From NCBI RefSeq assembly GCF_001420605.1, contig NZ_LJIZ01000021.1:329856-393855 (forward strand): 64,000 nucleotides of DNA, given 5' to 3'. The translations under genes were made by a program, and so were the position numbers. The notes below the pieces were generated by a model. It saw only the letters and a program-made list of their open reading frames with translations, was not told the origin of the DNA and searched no databases. Shown one piece after another: positions 44,867 to 55,300 of the stretch (position 1 is the stretch's first letter; each line of letters begins with the position of its first letter). The stretch comes from Bacillus sp. FJAT-25509 (lineage in GTDB: Bacteria > Bacillota > Bacilli > Bacillales > Bacillaceae_G).

Positions 44867-46422
44867 TTGGAAAATACTAAAAGAAAATGGTGGGTTTTAA
44901 TTACGGTTAGTTTAGCTGTATTTATGGCAATGCTTGATATTACAATTGTGAATGTAGCATTACCAGAGATTCAAAAAAATTTTTCATCTGATTTTTCAAA
45001 TTTACAATGGGTTTTGAATGCTTATACTTTAGTGTATGCTGCGATTTTATTGCCAATCTCGAAATTAGGAGACATCATTGGACGTAAAAAAGTTTTTTTA
45101 TTGGGATTAGCCATCTTTGTGATAGGTTCCCTTACTAGTGGTTTAGCAAGTAGCGATCTTTGGTTGAACATTTTCCGAGGATTTCAAGGAATTGGTGGAG
45201 CAGCCATGATGTCCTTATCACTAACTATAGTTACTGCTTCATTTCCTGAAAAACAAAGAGGTCTTGCATTAGGTATTTGGAGTAGTGTTGTTGGTGTTGC
45301 TATCTCAGGTGGACCACTTATTGGCGGTGCCTTAGTTGATAGTTTTGGTTGGCGATCAATCTTCTTAGTAAATATTCCTTTTGGTATTTTAGCTATTCTA
45401 TTAGGATTATTCTTCATTCAGGAAAGCAATAAGAACAGTAATGAAAAAATTGATTTTTTAGGATTTGTTTTAAGCACTGCATTGATTTTTACGATGGTAT
45501 TAGCTCTAATTCAAAAAGAAATGCATGAAAATTATTTGTGGACAGATTGGCATATTTTAAGTTTATTAGGTTTATCGATAATTTTATTAATTGCATTTAT
45601 TATCACTGAAAGAATTGTAAAACAACCTATGATCGAATTATCAATTTTTAGAAATTGGTCATTTAACGGTGCCAACATTGCGCCTTTGTTTTAGGAGCTG
45701 GTTTATATGGTGGATTCACCTATTTAGCTATTCTTATGCAAAATTATATGGGTTACTCTGCGTTTGAAACTGGAGTTAAAATGCTACTAATTAGTGGGTT
45801 TACCATCATATTAGGCCCTTTGGCTGGGATTATTTCTGGAAAAATCGGCAATCGTTGGTTGATTAGTGGTGCACTATTTATTGGAGCAATTGGAATACTT
45901 GTTATGCGTCAGATGATCAAAGTTCCTTTTGAATGGAGCTATTTAATGCCTGGATTTGTCCTTTTAGGAATTAGTAATGTTTTAGTAAATCCGCCAATAT
46001 CTAATGTTGCAATGAGTTCAGTTGATAAAAAACAGGTTGGTATGGCTTCCGGTATTTTAAACGTATTCCGACAAGTCGGCATTTCATTTGGTGTAGTAAT
46101 GCTGGGAATTAAGTTGACAGAAGGATATAACAATTCATTGGATAAACATATTATGGCGATTCAAAATATTGATTCAGGATTTAAACATCAAATGCTAGAA
46201 GTTTTTCATAAATCTGGAGCTTTTGCTGGATCGCTAATTTTTGAGAGTAAACAAGCTGAAGTATTCAAACAAATGCCAGCTTATGAACACATTAAGAATA
46301 TTGTTTTTAGTACTTTCAACGCTGGTATAAAAGATGTAGATTTGTTCATTGCCATCTTTTTGCTTATTGGATCATTAGCAAGTGCATTATTAATTCGCGA
46401 GAAAAGTAAACCCGGGTTATAA
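44867..46422 (+). pseudogene. DHA2 family (EmrB/QacA-type) MFS exporter, frameshifted
   Basis: Together the two reading frames encode a fourteen-helix drug:H+ antiporter of about 518 residues. The first part starts at TTG 44867 with GAAAGGGG upstream (KWWVLITVSLAVFMAMLDIT, motif D1 region; PISKLGDIIGRKK, motif A; GGPLIGGALVDSFGWRSIF, motif C) and stops at 45694. The continuation is open in a second frame from about 45680 (AFVLGAGLYGGFTYLAILMQ) to 46422. The shift lies at about 45675-45690, consistent with one missing base near GCGCC. The site is single and the rest is well conserved, so either a recent mutation or a sequencing error is possible. Confidence 0.8.
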
Positions 46423-46520
46423 ATCAATGATGTAAAATAGAATATAACGCTTCTGAATTAGTAGTCGTGTACAAAACTAACACGTGTATTAAAAAAATGG
46501 ACTTGAGGAGGATTATAACA

Positions 46521-46976
46521 ATGAATAAACCACAATTTGTTTATGTCTCATACATCGCAACTACACCTGAAAAACTATGGGAAGCTTTAACGGACTCTCG
46601 ATATACTGAAAAATACTTTTTCGGAACTGCAATTGAATCTGAGTGGCAAGTAGGTTCAACGGTTTCTTATTTACGAAATAGTGAAGTTACAGATTATGGA
46701 ACGATTTTAAAATGTGAGCCATTTCGTTTACTTTCTTTCACTTGGAATCATACAAATGATCCGACGAACCGTAAAGAACCATCAATCGTTACATTTGTGT
46801 TGAAAGAATTAGAATCAACAGTCAGATTAACCTTGAAACTTGAAAATCTTGAACCTACTGACTTAGTAGATCGTGATGATACGTTTGAAGGATTAAACAA
46901 TGGCTGGCCAGCAATTTTAAGTAACTTAAAAAGCTTACTTGAAACAGGAAATACATTGCCACCAATTTCTGTTTAA
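46521..46976 (+). CDS. SRPBCC / AHSA1-like protein
   Basis: Protein of about 151 residues with the START-like AHSA1 domain: VYVSYIATTPEKLWEALTDS near the N-terminus, DYGTILKCEPFRLLSFTW near 68, and a C-terminal helix GLNNGWPAILSNLKSLLETG. AGGAGG precedes ATG 46521; the ATG at 46467 is not supported. Such proteins often neighbour ArsR-type regulators, as here. The ligand is unknown. Confidence 0.88.
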   Translation: MNKPQFVYVSYIATTPEKLWEALTDSRYTEKYFFGTAIESEWQVGSTVSYLRNSEVTDYGTILKCEPFRLLSFTWNHTNDPTNRKEPSIVTFVLKELESTVRLTLKLENLEPTDLVDRDDTFEGLNNGWPAILSNLKSLLETGNTLPPISV

Positions 46977-46994
46977 GAAAGATAGTTTATATGG

Positions 46995-47054
46995 ATTTAA
47001 AAAGGGATTGCCCCATAAGTCAGGTTAACTGACAGAGGGACATCCTTTTTTAAT
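46995..47054 (+). terminator. Terminator after AHSA1-like gene
   Basis: Outer stem AAAAGGAT-like / ATCCTTTT and inner GTCAGGTTAACTGAC, ending in a T-run. Confidence 0.75.
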
Positions 47055-47382
47055 TGTAAAAATAACTAGTGTTAAATAAAAAAGTCGGTGCACTTCTTAG
47101 ATAATGTTAATCTGTTCGATTTTTTTTATAGTTTATTAGATTAATATCAATTTTTATTCGATATGAAAAGAATTAGAGCATATTTGCTAGTTTTCCATTT
47201 AAAAGTATTAATGATTGAACAATTTTAATATCATAATACCTTAACTGGTATGGGTAATTTTTTGTTTTAATTGCGATTCTCTAAATTTAATTGCAGTTTT
47301 GCCAATTTTAATTGCCATTCTCAGATTTTATTTGCAACCTATCGTTTTTCACTGACTTTCCTCAACCCTATAGTTTACATAT
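47055..47382. other. Non-coding region before the MarR-DUF3147 operon
   Basis: About 330 bases without a gene. It contains the 20-21 base tandem repeat at 47265-47340 and leads into the marR promoter. Confidence 0.55.
47265..47340. repeat. Four tandem repeats, 20-21 base period
   Basis: The core TTTTAATTGC occurs at 47265, 47285 (as ATTTAATTGC), 47306 and 47326 (as TTTTATTTGC), each followed by a variable ten-base stretch such as GATTCTC or CATTCTC. The period equals two helical turns. Confidence 0.7.
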
Positions 47383-47433
47383 ATCGTATTATAAGATATA
47401 ATCCATTTGTAAGATATAATCGTATTATACGAT
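47374..47433 (+). promoter_or_regulatory. marR promoter with two operators
   Basis: TTTACA at 47374-47379, 17-base spacer, TATAAT at 47397-47402. A perfect dyad ATCGTAT-T-ATACGAT lies at 47419-47433 and a one-mismatch copy at 47383-47397 within the spacer, 36 bases between centres. Both fit autoregulation by the MarR protein. Confidence 0.78.
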
Positions 47434-47448
47434 ATAAGGAGAATCAAC

Positions 47449-47874
47449 ATGGATAAAGAAATTAAACAATTGAATCAATTATGGACAGATATTTACTATC
47501 TTTTACGATATAAGCATAAAGAAAATATTACGCACCAAAGCGTTCGGATTTTACAAATTATCGATAAAGAAGATGAAGTCGGGATAAAGGACATTGCTGA
47601 AGGAATTAAAGTCTCTCACAATACAGCATCGGAACATGTTAAACGATTACTAGAAAAAGAATATGTTTATAAAACTCGTGGTGAAATTGATCAACGAAAA
47701 GTAATCCTAATGCTTACTGATTTAGGGAAAGAAGTTTTGTTACAAAATTCAAGTTTAAATGAAGAAAAACTTCAACAGCTTCTTTTTGGACAGATGACCG
47801 AACAAGAAAGAGAAATGATTTTAAAAGCCTTTAATTTAATGAAAGAGAGAGCTCAAAATGTACGCGATTATTAA
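47449..47874 (+). CDS. MarR family transcriptional regulator
   Basis: Winged-helix regulator of 141 residues. The recognition region reads GIKDIAEGIKVSHNTASEHV near residue 45 and the wing TRGEIDQRKVILMLT near 80. Its last 17 bases overlap the start of the DUF3147 gene, so the two are coupled. Operators in its promoter are listed separately. AAGGAGAA precedes the ATG. Confidence 0.9.
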   Translation: MDKEIKQLNQLWTDIYYLLRYKHKENITHQSVRILQIIDKEDEVGIKDIAEGIKVSHNTASEHVKRLLEKEYVYKTRGEIDQRKVILMLTDLGKEVLLQNSSLNEEKLQQLLFGQMTEQEREMILKAFNLMKERAQNVRDY

Positions 47875-48196
47875 AATATTTACTTCAGCAATTATAATCG
47901 GGGTTATAACCGAAATTGCACGTCGATTCCCTTCACAGGGTGGATTGATTGCGGCATTACCTATTGTTAGTCTATTAAGTCTAATATGGCTCAATGTTCA
48001 AGGCGAACAAGTGCAAACATTAAGTAAATTTGCTTATGGAGTCGTATTAGGAATACCGGGTACGGTCGTGATGCTGTTAATTATTGGATTGGCTCTACAG
48101 CATTCAATGCACTTAATTAGTTCAATCGGGCTTGGAATTTTAGGATGGCTTGTTTATATTTTTGCCCAAGATTTAGTAGTCAAACATTTATTTTAA
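47858..48196 (+). CDS. DUF3147 family membrane protein
   Basis: Membrane protein of 112 residues with four helices. The family signature GGLIAALPIVSLLSLIWLN is near residue 28, followed by the GIPGTVVMLLIIG helix. DUF3147 proteins are often found next to MarR regulators; a transport role is presumed but not shown. Likely regulated by the MarR upstream. Confidence 0.87.
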   Translation: MYAIIKIFTSAIIIGVITEIARRFPSQGGLIAALPIVSLLSLIWLNVQGEQVQTLSKFAYGVVLGIPGTVVMLLIIGLALQHSMHLISSIGLGILGWLVYIFAQDLVVKHLF

Positions 48197-48286
48197 TTTA
48201 AGAGTAGATTTTCCGACTTTTTATAACTTTGAAAAATAATTTTTGATATAATTATTCAAAATAAACGCTAATTTATAGGAGATAAA

Positions 48287-48670
48287 ATGCTTAAAAAACT
48301 AAAAATATGGGCGAAGAAATTAAAGCACCAAATCTTCACACTTTATTTTGCTTGCAAGGATGAACGTGTTCCGTGGTATGCAAAAGTATTCATAGTTTGT
48401 GTAGTAGCATATGCTTTTAGTCCGATTGATTTAATCCCTGATTTTATTCCAATTTTAGGCTATTTAGACGATGTAATTCTCATTCCAATAGGTATTTATA
48501 TTTCTTTAAAGCTGATACCAGACAATGTAATAGTAGACTGTGAAATGAAAGCAGAAGAAATGATGAAAAATGGTAAACCTAAAAATTGGATAGTCGGATC
48601 ATTAATTTTGCTGATTTGGCTAGTGATTTTTATTTGGGTCATTTTCAAAGTTTATCAATTAATAAGTTAA
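48287..48670 (+). CDS. YkvA family protein (DUF1232)
   Basis: Protein of 127 residues. The DUF1232 signature AYAFSPIDLIPDFIPILGYL and the following DDVILIPIGIYISLKLIP lie at about 40-78, and a C-terminal membrane helix at about 104-125. Function unknown; relatives are widespread in Bacillus. TAGGAG precedes the ATG. Confidence 0.88.
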   Translation: MLKKLKIWAKKLKHQIFTLYFACKDERVPWYAKVFIVCVVAYAFSPIDLIPDFIPILGYLDDVILIPIGIYISLKLIPDNVIVDCEMKAEEMMKNGKPKNWIVGSLILLIWLVIFIWVIFKVYQLIS

Positions 48671-48696
48671 GTATAAAAAGAGATTTAGATTGAATG

Positions 48697-48737
48697 TAAA
48701 ACGGCTGTCCTTTTGAGAGGGCAGTCGTTTTTGTATG
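48697..48737 (+). terminator. Terminator after ykvA-like gene
   Basis: Stem AAAACGGCTGTCC / GGGCAGTCGTTTT with one mismatch and a T-tract. Confidence 0.85.
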
Positions 48738-49032
48738 TTTTGTTTTTTGAAAAATTATTGGCTAAAAGTAAGGAGCCATTTAGACAGGAAATGCATTTGA
48801 AATTCCGTTTCTCACATGCAATGTATCAATGTGCAAGAAATAAAATTACAGAAGGAATACACGAAATCTTAGATGTTGCTATAACTGCAATAGAACTAGG
48901 TGTAGCGAAAGGGTATGGAAAGTGTCTAATGATTTACTGGAAACTTAGATAAAAAATTAGACCATGAACAAAAATAGTTACAAATATTGAGTAAATAACT
49001 GAGGAGTCTATAAAGAACGAAATAAAAGAAGA

Positions 49033-49064
49033 TCTACAAGGTAATTATTCCTTGTGGTTTTTTG
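49033..49064 (+). terminator. Hairpin terminator without a clear gene upstream
   Basis: ACAAGG / CCTTGT stem with an eight-base loop and GGTTTTTTG. The sequence between it and the ykvA terminator shows only a doubtful 79-codon frame, perhaps gene remains. Confidence 0.6.
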
Positions 49065-49262
49065 TGTTTTATTATGAATTGCAGTCATTTTTTTTACGAC
49101 GATCTACCTTTAAACCTGCATTTAATATCCATCCCATCTACAAAGTTTTCGACTTAATCCAATTCTCTACAAAATATAAAAATATTGAAAAAAAGAATTA
49201 GTTATGAAATAAAAGCTTACTTGAATATAAATTTAATAAAACCTGTCTATGGAGGACTATTT

Positions 49263-49730
49263 ATGGCTTTTGTTGCAATCTATACAGTTGGTAGGCTAAA
49301 AAACCCATATGACCACTCTGCGTCTCGTAATTTTTTTTCTGTAGGAAATGATGTATTTCGTCAGGCTACAAAATCAGGACACATGATTGATGCGTTTTCA
49401 TCTGATGGAATCTCTCTACCTGAAGAAGTTAGTAAGGGGGGCGGTTATCCTATACTTACACTAACGGTATGGAGGAATCTTGAATCTTTATATCGTTTTA
49501 CGTACTCGGGGCACCATAAGCAAGCGTTGAAGGATCGAAGTAAATGGATGGAATCTTATAAAGAGAAGCACTTTTCATATATTGTGTGGTGGACCGAGAA
49601 GCAAAGTGATGTTTCGTGGGAAGAGGCCTTTAAAAGATATGCCTATTACATTCAAAATGGACCAACTCCTACTGCTTTTGATTTTAAGCATGCATTTGAT
49701 CAATATGGTGAAAAATTATTAATTAAGTAG
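49263..49730 (+). CDS. DUF3291 domain-containing protein
   Basis: Protein of about 155 residues with the ferredoxin-like, monooxygenase-type DUF3291 fold: MAFVAIYTVGRLKNPYDHSA at the start, FFSVGNDVFRQATKSGHMID near 24, LTLTVWRNLESLYRFTYSGH near 66 and VWWTEKQSDVSWEEAF near 106. ATG 49263 has GGAGG nine bases upstream and matches the domain start; an earlier ATG at 49185 does not. Reaction unknown. Confidence 0.82.
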   Translation: MAFVAIYTVGRLKNPYDHSASRNFFSVGNDVFRQATKSGHMIDAFSSDGISLPEEVSKGGGYPILTLTVWRNLESLYRFTYSGHHKQALKDRSKWMESYKEKHFSYIVWWTEKQSDVSWEEAFKRYAYYIQNGPTPTAFDFKHAFDQYGEKLLIK

Positions 49731-49765
49731 TAATAGATTTCTAGTTAAATTGTATCTTAATGATA

Positions 49766-49812
49766 AAAAAGTAGGAATTTTACAAAAATATAATAATTCC
49801 TACTTGATTTAT
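49766..49812 (+). terminator. Hairpin between DUF3291 gene and tcyP
   Basis: Perfect 11-base arms AAGTAGGAATT / AATTCCTACTT with a 15-base loop. The following tract GATTTAT is weak, so it may be a terminator or a regulatory hairpin. Confidence 0.5.
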
Positions 49813-49820
49813 AGGAATAC

Positions 49821-49848
49821 TTGTATTAATATTTTCGTAAATTATATT
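49821..49848 (+). promoter_or_regulatory. Possible tcyP promoter
   Basis: TTGTAT at 49821-49826, 16-base spacer, TATATT at 49843-49848, 24 bases before the start codon. Confidence 0.45.
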
Positions 49849-49871
49849 ATTAAAAGAAAAGGGGGAGAAAA

Positions 49872-51254
49872 ATGAATACATTTCTTATCTGCGTAAATGT
49901 TGTTATCTTATTAGTACTTATGTATGGCTTGTATTTTATGCAAAAAAAGCATGTATCTTTTTCAAAACGTGTATTCGCAGGTTTAGGTTTAGGTCTTATT
50001 TTTGGTTATATTATTCATTTAATCTATGGAACTGAACATGAAGTAACAGTCGGATCAATTGACTGGTTTAGCATTGTTGGTAGTGGTTATGTAAAACTAT
50101 TACAAATGATTGTTATGCCACTAGTATTCGTTTCTATTGTCGGAGCGTTTACTAAATTAAAGTTAACTAAAAATATCGGTAAAATTAGTGTCCTTGTTAT
50201 TGGGATTCTACTTGGTACAACAGCAATTTCAGCAGCTATTGGAATTGGATCCGCTTTAGGATTTGGACTTGATGGAATCAAAATATCAGCAGGTGCTGCA
50301 GAGACTGCTAGAATTACAGAATTACAAGGACGTGTTCCAAGTGTCGAAGCTATGACAATTCCAAAACAAATCCTTGAATTAATTCCAAGTAATCCATTTT
50401 TAGATTTAACTGGTGCACGTGCAACTTCAACAATTGCAGTTGTAATTTTTGCAGCAATTGTGGGAATTGCCTACCTTGGTATAAAACGTAAAGAGCCTGA
50501 AACTGCAGAGTTTTTTGCAAAAATAATTGATACACTTTATACAGTAACGATGAGAGTCGTATCGTTAATTCTTCGTTTAACACCTTACGGAATCTTAGCA
50601 ATCATTACAAAAGTAGCAGCAACAAGTGATTATGATGCAATCGTAAAATTAGGTAAGTTTGTAATAGCATCTTATGTGGCTTTAATCGCAATGTTTATCG
50701 TGCATTTATTATTATTATCATTTGCAAAACTAAGCCCAGTAAGATATGTGAAAAAAGCATTACCAACTTTATCATTTGCATTTACTTCACGTACAAGTGC
50801 TGGAACTTTACCAATGACAATCAAAACACAAACAAAAGATTTCGGTGTTTCAGAAGGAATTGCAAACTTCGCTGGTTCGTTTGGTCTTTCAATCGGTCAA
50901 AATGGATGCGCAGGTATCTACCCAGCAATGTTAGCTGTAATGGTAGCTCCAGCAGCTGGTGTTGATCCAACAAGTGCATCATTTATTATCTCTCTAATTT
51001 TAATCGTAGCAATCAGTTCATTTGGTGTAGCCGGTGTCGGTGGAGGAGCAACTTTTGCAGCTCTTATCGTACTATCAGTTATGAATCTTCCAATCGCAAT
51101 CGTTGGACTACTAATCTCAGTTGAACCGCTAATTGACATGGGCCGTACAGCTCTAAACGTTAGTGGAGCAATGACATCCGGTATCCTAACAAGTAAGGCT
51201 ACCGGAGAATTCGAAAGTGAAGTCTATCAGCAAACGGATGTTGTGGAAGCATAA
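49872..51254 (+). CDS. tcyP: L-cystine symporter TcyP-like (DAACS family)
   Basis: Dicarboxylate/amino acid:cation symporter of 460 residues, the length of B. subtilis TcyP. The N-terminus carries VFAGLGLGLIFGYIIHL, the first hairpin MIVMPLVFVSIVGAF, the transport hairpins are marked by FTSRTSAGTLPMTIKT near 305 and NGCAGIYPAMLAVMVAP near 345, and the late ISVEPLIDMGRTALNVSG near 420. The extra N-terminal helix is typical for TcyP and separates it from glutamate carriers. Sulfur control by CymR is usual in Bacillus; no site was identified here. Confidence 0.88.
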   Translation: MNTFLICVNVVILLVLMYGLYFMQKKHVSFSKRVFAGLGLGLIFGYIIHLIYGTEHEVTVGSIDWFSIVGSGYVKLLQMIVMPLVFVSIVGAFTKLKLTKNIGKISVLVIGILLGTTAISAAIGIGSALGFGLDGIKISAGAAETARITELQGRVPSVEAMTIPKQILELIPSNPFLDLTGARATSTIAVVIFAAIVGIAYLGIKRKEPETAEFFAKIIDTLYTVTMRVVSLILRLTPYGILAIITKVAATSDYDAIVKLGKFVIASYVALIAMFIVHLLLLSFAKLSPVRYVKKALPTLSFAFTSRTSAGTLPMTIKTQTKDFGVSEGIANFAGSFGLSIGQNGCAGIYPAMLAVMVAPAAGVDPTSASFIISLILIVAISSFGVAGVGGGATFAALIVLSVMNLPIAIVGLLISVEPLIDMGRTALNVSGAMTSGILTSKATGEFESEVYQQTDVVEA

Positions 51255-51274
51255 ATGAAAAACTAATTAAAAAT

Positions 51275-51319
51275 AAAGAGTCCCGAGGAAAATGGCTTTT
51301 ACTTGGGGCTCTTTTTTGT
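51275..51319 (+). terminator. Terminator of tcyP
   Basis: Stem AAAGAGTCCC / GGGGCTCTTT with one wobble pair, inner AAAA/TTTT pairing and a T-run. Confidence 0.8.
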
Positions 51320-52216
51320 ATAGAAATATCAATCGATTCATTGTGTATGCAGGTCCTTTAACTAGATGCATACATTAAAAAATCATTATGCATTATTAAA
51401 AATATCTTAATAGTATTTATTGGTAGACATAAAAATTAAGTTTACTTTACATATGGTCAATAATTAAGGTGTATAATTAATGGCTAATTTTACTAGTTAT
51501 ATAACAATTTTTTAAATCTAGAAGAATCTAAGATCGATAGGACACCGAAAAATATAGCTAACAGACATGATTTCAAATTCAACTACTTAAGTTCAAGAAC
51601 GTAGTTTTTCTTGAACTTTTTCGTATTTATTTAGACGTTGAAGATCAATTCTGGCCAAAGGATAGAGGAATGAAGGGTATACAGTTTTTAGGACTTTGGT
51701 TCTTCTTATTTGATTTACTTCCTGAGGAAAGCATTTGGTTAAAAGTCTTTATCATTACGGATTACTTAACACAAATGGTTGTGTTAATAATTGATAATTT
51801 AGAATTAATGTTCAATTTACATAGTGATTATATAATTGTCCGTGTGATATTTTTCACCTTCTCACTGAAAAAATAAATCAAAATTCTAAAGCGTGGCTGA
51901 ATTCACTAGGAGAAGAAGTCGTAAGGAAAGTTAAGTTCATTTAGGAAAAGGAGGAACAATATTTTATTGATATTTAACTATTTTTCACAGTTTATAAATT
52001 GTTGTAATCTGCTTTACTACATTGAATTCACTTAATAGTCAGGAAAAAGTTCAGTGAGTTGATCTGTTAGATTGGGTGGAAACCTTGTAGCAAGAGTTGT
52101 AAAAGATCGATGCTTCCGAATTTAGCAAAAAAAACTGTCCAACAGGGGAGGGACAACAAAATTCGATGTGCCGGGCCGACGTTAATATGTATCCATAGAT
52201 CTCTATACATTCGGAT
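51320..52216. other. Non-coding region with coding debris
   Basis: About 0.9 kb without an intact gene. It holds a hairpin terminator at 51587-51621 (AAGTTCAAGAA / TTCTTGAACTT), a doubtful hydrophobic 68-codon frame at 51670-51876, and at about 51850-51945 a short coding-like tail (DIFHLLTEKINQ, then SKAWLNSLGEEVVRKVKFI). These look like remains of deleted genes. Confidence 0.5.
51587..51621 (+). terminator. Hairpin terminator in debris region
   Basis: Perfect stem AAGTTCAAGAA / TTCTTGAACTT followed by TTTTC, without an intact gene upstream. Confidence 0.6.
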
Positions 52217-52315
52217 GGAAATAAACCCGATTTAGTTTTCCCTGTTATAAGTGATATTCATATTCAAGCTAAAAGTAATATTTTCTTAGAAAAGTTGGTC
52301 TTTACTTTAGAGTAA
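52208..52315 (+). pseudogene. Metallophosphoesterase N-terminal fragment
   Basis: A frame reads HSDGNKPDLVFPVISDIHIQ, then AKSNIFLEKLVFTLE and stop at 52315. VISDIHI is the first metal-binding box (DxH) of calcineurin-like phosphoesterases. No other box follows. It directly precedes the large secreted phosphoesterase gene and may be the remnant of a related gene displaced by it. Confidence 0.55.
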
Positions 52316-52360
52316 TTAGCAGTAATCGTAGAAAATTAGAATTCCTGGAGGTTTTCTGTA

Positions 52361-55300
52361 ATGAAAAGATTTTTATCTATTTCTCTCGTATTAACGATGA
52401 TATTTGTTATGTTATCAACCACCACGAATGCACTTGCAAACGAATCGGGTACCAAACTTGTAAAAATCGACAATATGCAGCCGGTATACGGTCAAACGAT
52501 CACTGCCAATGTAATCATGGGTCATGGTTCAATGGGCAAAAATCTAACATTTCAATGGCAAGTACAGGAATCACGTATAAGCGATCAATATATTAATGTA
52601 AAATCGGGTGGGACTTCCAAAAGCTACACAGTAACGTTAAATGATATTGGTAAAAAATTGCGCGTTGTAGTTGGTTTACCATCAAATGGTGACAGAAAAA
52701 CTTCATTGCCCACAAATGCAGTATTAAATGCCAACCCCCTTATTTCATCGATGAAATTCGACAATAATTTAAAGGACGATGCAAATCAAGAGAAATTGGA
52801 AGGGAAAGGAAATTATAGTTATGTAGACGGTGTATTACCCGGGGCCAAAGCTCTGCACCTAGAAAGCGGAGACGGTAATTACGTCGGTACGACGCATAGC
52901 TTGAATTTTGGTAATGACAGTTTTACCACATCCTTCTGGTATAAGGGGGACACTAACAATAATCAGGTAATATTATCAAACAAGGATTTTACTAAGAGCA
53001 CTAACGAAGGCTGGGCGATTTATACATCAGCCAATTCGGTCAATATGAATTTAGGATTCCCGACCTCATCAATAAAATTTGGGCGTGACACGTTTAATGC
53101 TTCCCATTGGCGTTACGTGACATTTGTTGTAGACAGAGATAAAATGCTTGGATCGTTGTATATTGATGGTTATAAAATGACTGAAACTTCTCTGGGGGTT
53201 GGAACCTTAGATACATCGAACCCATTAAATATAGGTAGCGACGGGTCGGGCGAAAATGGAGGTAATTCATTCGATATAGCTGATCTAAATATTTGGAAAG
53301 GTGCATTTAGCAGTGATATGGTTCAAGCTAATTATAATAGTTACGCTGTAAATAAAGTAGATATGAAAGCACTTAACGACAAAATATCAGAAGCAAATAA
53401 AATAACTGCAGACGGTCTCGGTAACGGCTTCAGCCAAACCGATTTTGATTATTTGAAGAAGGTTTTGAATACGGCAAATAAGGTTGCAACAACTCAAAAA
53501 GTAAAATTATATACACAGGAAACCATCAATTATTACGAACGTGAACTAAACAACGCCATATTCATCTATCAAAAAAGCAATAAAACATTAACTCCTGCCG
53601 GTTTAAATATGATTGTGGACAGCGATCCGGAAGTAAGTGCTAATCCCGCAACAATCGCGCGTATTGAAAAAGATTACAGAACTGAACTGAGACTATTCCC
53701 ACAAGCCGACGTACTCTTTATTCCTGGCGACGTTACCGGTGGAAACAACGCCAATGAATATGTGTGGATGAAAAATCTGACAGACATTTACAATAAACTT
53801 AAAGGTGAGGGTCTGTTTGACAATACGAAGCTTTATATGGTAAGAGGCAACCATGATATGGGCGGCGCCGAAAAATTTATACCTGTCGGTTCGGCGGGCG
53901 CGTGGAACGCTTCAACGAATTCATACGATAACAATTTCTTTAACAGTGCTTATAGGGTAAAGGTAAAAGGATATAATATTGTAGGTTTTGACGGAAATTA
54001 TAACAATGACAATACAGTGGGAAAAACCAAAGATTTACTCAACCAAATTAAAACAGAAGCGGATTACGATCCAACGAAACCCATATTTGTATCTTCTCAC
54101 TACCCTATAAGTGGAACAGTGTGGTCAGGGAGATGGAGCAGCTCAGCAAGTAATAATGTAGGTAAATATATTGCCGACAATGACTTGTCGCAGGTGGTAT
54201 ATATGTCAGGTCATACGCAATACGACCCGACCGACGAACGTTCTCACTATCAAGGTTCTGCTACGTTTCTCGACAGCGGTGCGAGTTCATATTCAAGCTA
54301 TATTGATGATGGTCCTTACGGTGGATATTTAGAAGGCTCGTATATCAACTATAAAACTACACCTCGCATTGTGAATTTCTTAGAGGTTTACGGTTCAAAA
54401 ATTATCATCAAACAGTATAACTTAAGTACAGATGAATATGTAGGCATACCTTCTGTAAAAATCGTTGGTGAAGGTAAAGAGGCCTTTACCTATAGTAGGA
54501 GCGATATAAGAGAACTCATAGTTCCGGAGTTTGAAGAGGGTTTTACAGTCGATTCCTACAAAAACAACGAACTTGCTTTTACAATAAAGCAAGCAAATGA
54601 CAATGTGCGCGTTTTGGAATATAATATTCAGCTTATCAACAAGCTCACGGGGAAAGTGGACAAATCGTTTAACAGCCTTTCGCTTCCACTAGACAAGCCG
54701 TTCGATGAATACAGGCATTATAAGTTTACAAATTTGTCGCCGACTACTCCATATATACTCAGGGTATTCGCTGACGATTCCATGTACAATCGTTCGTCGC
54801 AGGACATTGAAATTGAGGCTCAAAGAGTTAATTTAAACAGCATCACTGCGCCTGCATCGTTATCTGCGAACAACGGAACGGCCAAGACAGCGGAAGCTCT
54901 TGGATTGCCCACAGAAGTAATTCTTGCAACCGATAAAGGAAATGTGGACGCAAGTGTGACTTGGGATTTAAGCGGCGTTAACTACAATCCGGCTATCAAG
55001 ACGGTGCAGACCTTCTCGGTGCCAGGGACCGTAACCCTGCCTTCCGGAGTTGAAAACCCGAACAGCGTTCCATTGACAACAAGCATTAACGTAACTGTTC
55101 AAGCAGTTGGAGTGGCTACAGGCCCAATAACACTAGACAAATCCCAGTACAACCAAGGGGAAGCTATTACCCTATCCTATACTGGGGCAGCGTTAAACGG
55201 GAAAGATTGGGTCGGCATATACAAAACCGGAGATGTTCCTCCAGGTGCCGGTGCATCTTTGCGATGGAGTTATTTAAATTCTGGATCTGGAAAAGTTAGT

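Noticed and set aside
48713-48952. 79-codon frame after the ykvA-like gene
   Set aside because: Its start lies in a terminator hairpin. The later part looks faintly coding and may be gene remains, but no family could be assigned.
34000-49700. Integrated prophage or intact insertion sequence
   Set aside because: No phage structural genes, transposase, full integrase or clear attachment sites were found, despite many pseudogenes.
49731-49871. Possible S-box or T-box leader for tcyP
   Set aside because: Only a simple inverted repeat is present; no SAM aptamer or T-box sequence was found.
51670-51876. 68-codon hydrophobic frame
   Set aside because: Composition is compatible with AT-rich noise, the frame is open further upstream without a start, and no family is recognisable; kept only as debris.
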